Positions 1-4,521 of a stretch of DNA of 7,227 nt are shown here, in pieces (the stretch's first letter is position 1; every line of letters starts with the position of its first letter). The notes beneath the pieces were generated by a model. It was given only the letters and a program-made list of their open reading frames with translations, did not search any database and was not told the DNA's origin. The DNA is from DAOUCP01 sp034432155 (GTDB lineage Bacteria; Chloroflexota; Anaerolineae; Epilineales; Epilineaceae), in contig DAOUCP010000027.1 in assembly GCA_034432155.1 (NCBI GenBank), positions 1-7,227 of the forward strand. The letters are read 5' to 3'. The position numbers and the translations under genes were made by a program.

Positions 1-1
1 C

Positions 2-109
2 GAGCCGGTCCACCAGCAGATCTACCGCACGCTCGGGATCCCGAGTCAGGTGATGACGCCGGTCCGGACGTGGACGCGACTCGTAGGGACCCAAAACCCG
101 GCGGAGTGA
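2..109 (+). other. Possible 3' end of an unidentified plus-strand CDS (partial)
   Basis: One frame is open from the left edge to a TGA at 107-109 and gives 35 residues, beginning EPVHQQIYRTLGIPSQ and ending VGTQNPAE. The mix of residues (Tyr, Ile, Gln, Met, Trp) looks more protein-like than a random GC-rich shadow. However, the stretch is short and I do not recognise a family. Another frame is also open through this stretch as far as 240, so openness alone is weak evidence. It lies about 100 bp outside the left end of the IS256-type element, so it may be the tail of the gene next to which, or of an older element into which, the IS inserted. Confidence 0.25.
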
Positions 110-214
110 CCAGAAGAGGCCGTCAAATGGCCACCTGCATCTCCCGAGTGTGGAAGTTGGGCTCAGCCTCGGGATTCCGGGAACGTGGGCTCCCTCCGGT
201 TGTTCACGTTAGGA
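110..214. other. Gap between the left-edge frame and the IS end; nothing firm
   Basis: I see no gene here. A 6-bp inverted repeat (AACGTG at 182-187 and CACGTT at 205-210, 17-nt loop) ends 4 bp before the IS left end, but it has no T-run and no obvious role. The ATG at 127 opens a 37-codon frame with no ribosome-binding site and no recognisable content. Confidence 0.3.
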
Positions 215-240
215 GACTGCTGCAAAAGCAGGGGGCGTGA
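215..240 (+). repeat. IS256-type left terminal inverted repeat (IRL)
   Basis: It begins GACTGCT and ends GGGGGCGTGA. The reverse complement of 1008-1032 begins GACTGCT and ends GGGGCGTCA. The outer seven bases are identical and the inner block is nearly so, with a diverged five-base centre and a one-base indel. The position, about 50 bp upstream of the transposase start, fits this family. Confidence 0.6.
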
Positions 241-288
241 GCGACCCTAGTGCGGTCAACCCAGCAGCACAGAGGGGAGGCTCACGCC

Positions 289-1006
289 GTGGACAGAATC
301 GCGCCGAGCCAGAGGGCTCACCAACAGATCGAGGCGCTTCTTGCCGGCGACTTCTCGGAGGCCGAGGACCTGCTAGGCAAGCTGGTGCGCCTCGGCATCC
401 AGCGGATGGCACAGGAAGCTCTGGAAGAGGAGGTTACGGACGCGCTGGGGCGAGGTCACTCCGAGAGGCGTCGCGAGGGCGAGCCGTTCTCGCGCCACCG
501 CAGTAGCTACCGCACGGCAGCGATGCCTGGCACACAAGACGCGCAAGCGTGTGGCGGAGGTTCCGGAAGCCGACCAACCGGAGGTGAAGGCGGCGGTTCG
601 CGGGGCGACCTACGCCGCGGCACGCGAGGTGGCCGAGCACGTCGCCGGTGACGTGCTGCGTCGCTACGAGGATCGGTTCCCGTCCGCCATGCGCTCCTTC
701 CAGGACGACCTCCAGGCTTGCTGGGCAACCTACCGCTGGGCGCTGGTTCACCACCCGCGGATCCGAACGACGAATCTGTTGGAGGGAGCGTTCGTCGAGC
801 AGCGACGGCGAACGAAGATCATTCCCGGATTCCTCACCGAAAGGAGTTGTCTGAAACCGGTATACGCCACGCTATGGCAGGCGAGTCAACGGTGGCAGAG
901 CGTGCGGAGACCTGAGTTCGAGCGCGAACCGCTTCGGCACCTCCGGCGAGAGCTTGGTCAGACGCCGCCCACCCCCACCGACGGGCAGGTCCGTCGTGCC
1001 GCGTAG
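289..1006 (+). pseudogene. IS256/Mutator-family transposase, internally deleted and frameshifted
   Basis: The gene once encoded a DDE transposase. Translation begins at the GTG at 289, preceded by a strong GAGGGGAGG ribosome-binding site (272-280), giving MDRIAPSQRAHQQ. The N-terminal domain runs to about 513 and contains EALEEEVTDALGRG followed by an ERRREGEP stretch. The frame then shifts. From about 515 the C-terminal region continues as RQRCLAHKTR, then IRTTNLLEGAFVEQRRR, then the family's C-terminal helices, ending at TAG 1004-1006. The Glu codon at 782-784 in the NLLE motif is the expected third catalytic acid. The central 160-170 residues that should carry the first two catalytic Asp residues are absent. 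The result is about 75 plus 163 codons against about 400 in full-length relatives. The product cannot be an active transposase. Confidence 0.88.
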
Positions 1007-1007
1007 G

Positions 1008-1032
1008 TGACGCCCCAGCTGCCAGAGCAGTC
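1008..1032 (-). repeat. IS256-type right terminal inverted repeat (IRR)
   Basis: This is the inverted partner of 215-240. It starts two bases after the transposase stop codon. The outermost GACTGCT and the inner GGGGCGT block match the left repeat, while the five central bases do not. Confidence 0.6.
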
Positions 1033-1246
1033 ATGGGACTTGACCCGCGACACAGCCGCCGAGAGGCTCCGCAAGGCACTCCACGTCGATTCGATTCCGA
1101 ACCTGTTCTTCTGGCAGCACATCGACTCCGCCACATCCACGGAATAGCCCCGTCCACGGCAGGCCCGGGCACTTGTAGTACAGACACCGCCCGAGGAGCC
1201 TCAGCCGGTGTGGCGGTGTGAGACTCGAGTTGGCGTCGCCTGCCCG
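1033..1246. other. Gap between the IS and the 3' end of recN, with a short open frame
   Basis: No certain gene. One plus-strand frame is open from the GTG at 1007 (directly after the transposase TAG) to the TAG at 1145-1147. It includes a natural-looking stretch with AAERLRKALHVDSIPNLFFW and high GC at third positions, so it could be the C-terminal remnant of a gene cut by the IS. The opposite strand is also open over much of the same stretch, so this is not decisive. I do not recognise either product. Confidence 0.3.
1184..1219 (-). terminator. Weak candidate hairpin downstream of recN
   Basis: ACACCGCC (1184-1191) and GGCGGTGT (1212-1219) form a perfect 8-bp stem with a 20-nt loop. The hairpin begins 27 nt past the recN stop codon in the direction of recN transcription. 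There is no U-run after it and the loop is long, so it is at best a weak or Rho-assisted end for the operon. Confidence 0.25.
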
Positions 1247-3010
1247 TCATCCGCCGCCCGGCGCGGTCTCGACCTGTCGATCGGGTGTGGCCTGCCCCGC
1301 CTTCCAGGCCTCCGACTGCTGCAGCAGCTGGACAGCGTTCTCGTGGGCGATGTTCGTCGGACTGCCGAGCATCAACGCCAGCTCGTGGACTCGGTCGGCG
1401 CCAGTCACCACCACGACCTCGGTGGTGGTGCGACCCTCCGTCACCGTCTTTTCCACCCGCAAGTGGTGATCGGCAAAGGCGGCCACTTGCGGCAAGTGGG
1501 TAACGCACAGAACCTGATGATGCGCCGCCAGGCTCCACAGCCGTTGCCCGGCGACCGCTCCAATGCGCCCGCCGATCCCGGCATCGATCTCATCGAAGAC
1601 CAGGGTTGGCGTGCGATCGGCAGCACTCAGGATCGCCTTGAGCGCCAGCATGATGCGTGCCGTCTCGCCTCCCGATGCCACGCGGACGAGCGGTAGCATG
1701 GGCTCGCCGGGATTCGTCGACACCAGGAACGCCACCTTGTCGATGCCCTTCTCGTCGAAGGCCACGCGTTGGCCGTCGACCAGTACGCCGTCCGGATCGG
1801 GCCGCCGCTCGATCTGAACGGCAAACGTGCTGCCGGGCATGCCCAACCGCGCCAACTCCGGGATCACCGCCTCGGCAAGCTGCTCGCCCACGGCGCGCCG
1901 CCGCTCCGATAGGTCCGCCGCAAGCTGGGCAACGCGAGCCCGCAGCTCGGCCAGCTCCCTCTCCAGGACCTCGATCCGTTCACCGGCACTGCTGATGGTG
2001 GCCAGCTCAGCCTCGGCCTGGTCGGCGTACGCCAGCACGGCGGCAACGTCGCCTCCGAACTTGCGCTTCAGATCATGGATGACCGCCAGCCGATCCTCCA
2101 CTTCGGCCAAACGATCGGGATTGAACTCCAGTCCATCGCGGTAGGCGAGCAGCTGCTGGGCTGCGTCGGTGACCAACGCTTCGGCCTCGACCAGCGCCGT
2201 ACGCACGTCGCCCAGCTCCGGGTCAATCTCCGCCAGGCGCGAACACGCAGCGGCGGCCAGCTGGATGCGGTCGAGGCCGGAGGGCGCATCCTCCTGGCCG
2301 CCACGCAGAGCCTCATACGCTTGGTCCGCCAGAAGCGCCAGGCGTTCGGCATTCGCCAGGCGGAGCCGCTCGGTGTGCAGCGCCTCTTCCTCCTCCACAG
2401 ACAGGCGCGCCGATCGGATCTGGGCTACCTGGTAGGCCAACATGTCCGCCCGCCGGGCCAACGCAGCCTCATCCTGGCGCAGCTGGCTGAGCTCGGCGGT
2501 AACCGCCCGCGTCTGGGCAACCACCTCGGCCAAGCGCTGACGATCGGTCTCCAGTTCGCCATAGCGATCCAACAGGTCGATGTGTTCCGCCTCCCGCGCC
2601 AGAGCAGCATTGTCCGTCTGGTCGTGCAGGTCCACCAGGCAACTGCCCAGCTCGGCCAAGACGCGGACGGGAACCGCTCGGCCATTGATCCTGGCCGTCG
2701 AGCGGCCACCCGGATGGATCTCGCGGCGCACGATCAGCTCGCCTTCTTCGTCCACCCCATAGGTGGCCAGAATGGGCGCAATGCGGTCGGCCACCGTCGC
2801 CGGGTCGAAGATGCCCTCGATGATCGCCCGGCTGGCGCCGGCACGGACCATCTCGCCATAGGCACGGCCACCGAGCAGTTGCGCCAGCCCATCCACGACG
2901 ATGGACTTCCCCGCTCCGGTCTCGCCGGTAAGCACATTGAACCCGGGGGCACAGCGCACGCGCAGGTGGTCGATGATTGCGAAGTCGCGGATGTCCAGTT
3001 CCAGCAGCAT
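1247..3010 (-). CDS. recN: DNA repair protein RecN (SMC-like ATPase)
   Basis: RecN is a cytosolic SMC-family ATPase that gathers and holds DNA ends during recombinational repair of double-strand breaks. The N-terminal half begins MLLELDIRDFAIID and has the Walker A motif GETGAGKS (residues 29-36). A long helical, charged middle (about 150-385) forms the coiled-coil arms. The C-terminal half has the ABC signature ASGGETARIM (about 445-454), Walker B TLVFDEIDAG with D473 and E474, and the switch histidine in CVTHLPQ (H505). The 587-residue length is close to known RecN proteins (about 550-580). I chose the ATG at 3010 because homologues begin M-L-x-E-L. GGGA lies 6 nt upstream, and the extra upstream codons start from TTG and look non-coding. 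The usual HGQ segment reads LHDQTDN (about residues 128-134), a Gly-to-Asp change. The gene is preceded by its own SOS promoter. Confidence 0.97.
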   Translation of the reverse strand: MLLELDIRDFAIIDHLRVRCAPGFNVLTGETGAGKSIVVDGLAQLLGGRAYGEMVRAGASRAIIEGIFDPATVADRIAPILATYGVDEEGELIVRREIHPGGRSTARINGRAVPVRVLAELGSCLVDLHDQTDNAALAREAEHIDLLDRYGELETDRQRLAEVVAQTRAVTAELSQLRQDEAALARRADMLAYQVAQIRSARLSVEEEEALHTERLRLANAERLALLADQAYEALRGGQEDAPSGLDRIQLAAAACSRLAEIDPELGDVRTALVEAEALVTDAAQQLLAYRDGLEFNPDRLAEVEDRLAVIHDLKRKFGGDVAAVLAYADQAEAELATISSAGERIEVLERELAELRARVAQLAADLSERRRAVGEQLAEAVIPELARLGMPGSTFAVQIERRPDPDGVLVDGQRVAFDEKGIDKVAFLVSTNPGEPMLPLVRVASGGETARIMLALKAILSAADRTPTLVFDEIDAGIGGRIGAVAGQRLWSLAAHHQVLCVTHLPQVAAFADHHLRVEKTVTEGRTTTEVVVVTGADRVHELALMLGSPTNIAHENAVQLLQQSEAWKAGQATPDRQVETAPGGG

Positions 3011-3027
3011 GACCATTCCCGGCATCG

Positions 3028-3043
3028 GGGCCGGCAACGGCCC
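3028..3043 (-). promoter_or_regulatory. Hairpin in the recN 5' UTR
   Basis: GGGCCG-TTGC-CGGCCC, as read on the recN transcript, is a perfect 6-bp all-GC stem with a 4-nt loop. It ends 17 nt before the chosen recN ATG and lies wholly inside the predicted leader. It has no U-run, so it is not a convincing terminator. It could slow initiation or stabilise the 5' end. It may also simply reflect high GC content. Confidence 0.35.
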
Positions 3044-3064
3044 AGCACCTGGCGCCGTTGCGGG

Positions 3065-3078
3065 CGAACGGACGTTCG
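3065..3078. promoter_or_regulatory. LexA (SOS) box upstream of recN
   Basis: The 14-bp palindrome CGAACGGACGTTCG matches at every position the Gram-positive-type LexA box CGAACRNRYGTTYG known from Bacillus and related to the actinobacterial box. recN is a classic SOS gene. The box lies one base downstream of the predicted -10 hexamer, over the expected transcription start and 54 nt before the recN ATG, so bound LexA would block RNA polymerase. I saw no second copy in the window. What is inferred is that this organism's LexA uses this box type. Confidence 0.88.
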
Positions 3079-3079
3079 G

Positions 3080-3108
3080 ATTCTACTCGCCGCCGGCGCC
3101 CAGGTCCA
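3080..3108 (-). promoter_or_regulatory. Predicted sigma-70-type recN promoter
   Basis: On the minus strand, TGGACC (3103-3108, 4 of 6 to TTGACA) is followed after exactly 17 nt by TAGAAT (3080-3085, 5 of 6 to TATAAT). The start of transcription would fall near 3073, inside the LexA box, leaving a leader of about 60 nt. The promoter begins 8 bp after the stop codon of the upstream zinc-finger gene, so recN can be transcribed apart from the rest of the block. Confidence 0.7.
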
Positions 3109-3115
3109 GTGCTCC

Positions 3116-3637
3116 TCAGCTCAGTCGTGCCGCGGCGGTACTGATGCCGAGCAAGAGGTACAGCCAGATCCCCACCTGGCGAAAGAGCGCCACCGCGGCC
3201 CAGGGGTTCACGGCGCGAGACAGGAGAAGGCTGGCCACCACAACGCCAAGAATCATGCCGCCGGCGGCAATCACCGCCAGGGGCCGCCCGCGCTTGCGCC
3301 CGGAGGCGATGCTCACCGCCTCCGCCACACCTGCACCCAGCGGCCCAGCCACGAGCAACCCGAGAAGCCACAAGAACCCCGACAAGAGCGCCGCCGGCAC
3401 CGCGGCCAGCGCACCGACCGCGATGGCCACGATGGTGGCGCGGAGGTAGCCGGCCGGGCTCACGCGGTACAGCGGCGATCGCAAGGCCCGCGTACACTCG
3501 ATGCAGCGCAGGCCTACCGGATGACGGACGGCGCACTCGAGGCACATCGGCCGATCGCAGCGGTTGCACCGCAGAAGCGTCTCGCGCTGCGGATGCCAAG
3601 TGCAGTGGAGGACCGTTGCCTCCTCGTCCCCGTTCAT
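3116..3637 (-). CDS. B-box-like zinc-finger membrane protein, function unknown
   Basis: This 173-residue protein has two parts. Residues 12-48 form a zinc-binding module with the spacing of a B-box-type finger: C12-x2-H15, C24-x2-C27, C32-x2-C35, H39, C45-x2-C48. These ligands could hold two zinc ions. From about residue 68 the protein is hydrophobic, with roughly three to four membrane segments (about 68-115, 119-140 and 148-172). Similar finger-plus-membrane proteins are known in Chloroflexota and Actinobacteria, some fused to rhomboid-like domains; no catalytic residues of a rhomboid are visible here. The N-terminal finger is probably cytosolic and may bind protein. The ATG overlaps the nadK stop as ATGA, so translation is probably coupled. 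The specific role is not known to me. Confidence 0.85.
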   Translation of the reverse strand: MNGDEEATVLHCTWHPQRETLLRCNRCDRPMCLECAVRHPVGLRCIECTRALRSPLYRVSPAGYLRATIVAIAVGALAAVPAALLSGFLWLLGLLVAGPLGAGVAEAVSIASGRKRGRPLAVIAAGGMILGVVVASLLLSRAVNPWAAVALFRQVGIWLYLLLGISTAAARLS

Positions 3638-4521
3638 GCGCGCCAGCGGTGGAGACGTTCGACCAGAACGCCGTAGAATCCTTCGGCCGGTCGGAAGCGA
3701 AGCACCTTCAAGGTGTGGGGACCCTTTGTGACCTCGACGGTGTCGCCGCTAGCCAGTGGCTGGTGAATCTGGCCATCGATGGCCAACGTGGCCTCCTCAT
3801 CGGTGTCCACGCGAATCACGAAGCGACTGCTAGCCGGCACTACGAGCGCCCGCATCGGCTCGGGGTGTGGCATGACGGGGGTAAGCAGCAGCGCCTCCAT
3901 CTGGGGCACGATCACCGGACCACCGGCGGACAGCGAGTAGGCCGTGGAGCCAGTCGGCGTTGCCACCAGCAGTCCGTCGGCCGATAGCCGTGCCAGGGGC
4001 ACGCCGTCGATGGCTACACTCAGGCGCACCGCCCGCGCCACCCGACCACGACCCACGAACACGTCGTTGACGGCATCCCACGGTCCGCCGCGGTCCGCCC
4101 CCCGGGTAGCGCTACAGCGCAGCATGAGGTGCGACTCGAGCCACCGCTCGCTGCGGAGCAGTTCCGGTACCCGCAGCACCGCCTCTTCCGGCTCCAACTC
4201 CGAGAGGAACCCCAGTTGGCCAAAGTTGACGCCCAGGATGGGCACCCCCGCGGGAGCCGCCAGCCGCGCCGCCCGGACGAAGGTCCCGTCGCCGCCAAGG
4301 GTAACCGCCCAATCACAGCCGGCCAGGGCCTGCGCCACGGTCTCGTCCTCGCGCGCCGGCAGGACTGTGACCTCCGCCCCCCGGGCCCGCAAGGCATCCG
4401 CCAGCCGTCGGCAGAGTTCCTCGACCGCCGGCGTCTTCTCCCGGCAGACGAGCGCCACGCGCCGACGGTCAGCGCGAACCAGCGTCGGAACGGTTAGCGG
4501 ACGTCCGCCGAACGCCGCCAT
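3634..4521 (-). CDS. nadK: NAD kinase
   Basis: It phosphorylates NAD+ with ATP (or polyphosphate) to give NADP+, the cell's only route to NADP(H). The 295-residue protein has the full family set: GGDGT at residues 76-80, NFGQLGFLSE from residue 99, the ND pair at 152-153 (usually NE/ND, substrate contact), the conserved DGLLVATPTGSTAYSLSAGG from residue 182, and an AIDGQ segment around residue 249. The start is the ATG at 4521 with GGGAGGT 5 nt upstream. A longer frame reaching back to 4608 lies inside the upstream gene and has no such site. The first 28 bp overlap the end of the YfhO-like gene in another frame, and the TGA overlaps the next start by 4 bp. Closeness to recN matches a known arrangement, for example in E. 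coli. Confidence 0.97.
   Translation of the reverse strand: MAAFGGRPLTVPTLVRADRRRVALVCREKTPAVEELCRRLADALRARGAEVTVLPAREDETVAQALAGCDWAVTLGGDGTFVRAARLAAPAGVPILGVNFGQLGFLSELEPEEAVLRVPELLRSERWLESHLMLRCSATRGADRGGPWDAVNDVFVGRGRVARAVRLSVAIDGVPLARLSADGLLVATPTGSTAYSLSAGGPVIVPQMEALLLTPVMPHPEPMRALVVPASSRFVIRVDTDEEATLAIDGQIHQPLASGDTVEVTKGPHTLKVLRFRPAEGFYGVLVERLHRWRA

Larger units (their letters stand above)
215..1032 (+). mobile_element. Internally deleted IS256-family (Mutator-type) insertion sequence
   Basis: The element is bounded by imperfect inverted repeats at 215-240 and 1008-1032, roughly 18 of 26 positions matching, both starting GACTGCT. The repeats flank a transposase gene whose stop codon (1004-1006) falls directly before the right repeat, a layout common in the IS256 family. 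At about 818 bp it is some 500 bp shorter than a typical full IS256-type element (about 1.3 kb), and the loss is in the centre of the transposase gene. I do not see a matching 8-9 bp target duplication (ACGTTAGGA on the left, ATGGGACTT on the right). Either the exact ends are slightly off, the flanks have diverged, or the element has been rearranged since insertion. Confidence 0.7.

Noticed and set aside
834..1538. 234-codon minus-strand frame across the IS end, the gap and the 3' end of recN
   Set aside because: It runs through the transposase C-terminus, the terminal repeat and recN in the wrong frame, and has no recognisable content.
2469..3599. 376-codon minus-strand frame overlapping recN and the zinc-finger gene
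   Set aside because: It is in another frame of the same strand as two clear genes, crosses the SOS promoter, and has a Gly/Arg-rich composition typical of out-of-frame translation.
2075..3676. Very long plus-strand open frame opposite recN, its promoter and the zinc-finger gene
   Set aside because: It is the antisense shadow of strongly supported minus-strand genes. Its product is rich in Gln, His and Arg with no domain, and GC-rich DNA leaves such frames open.
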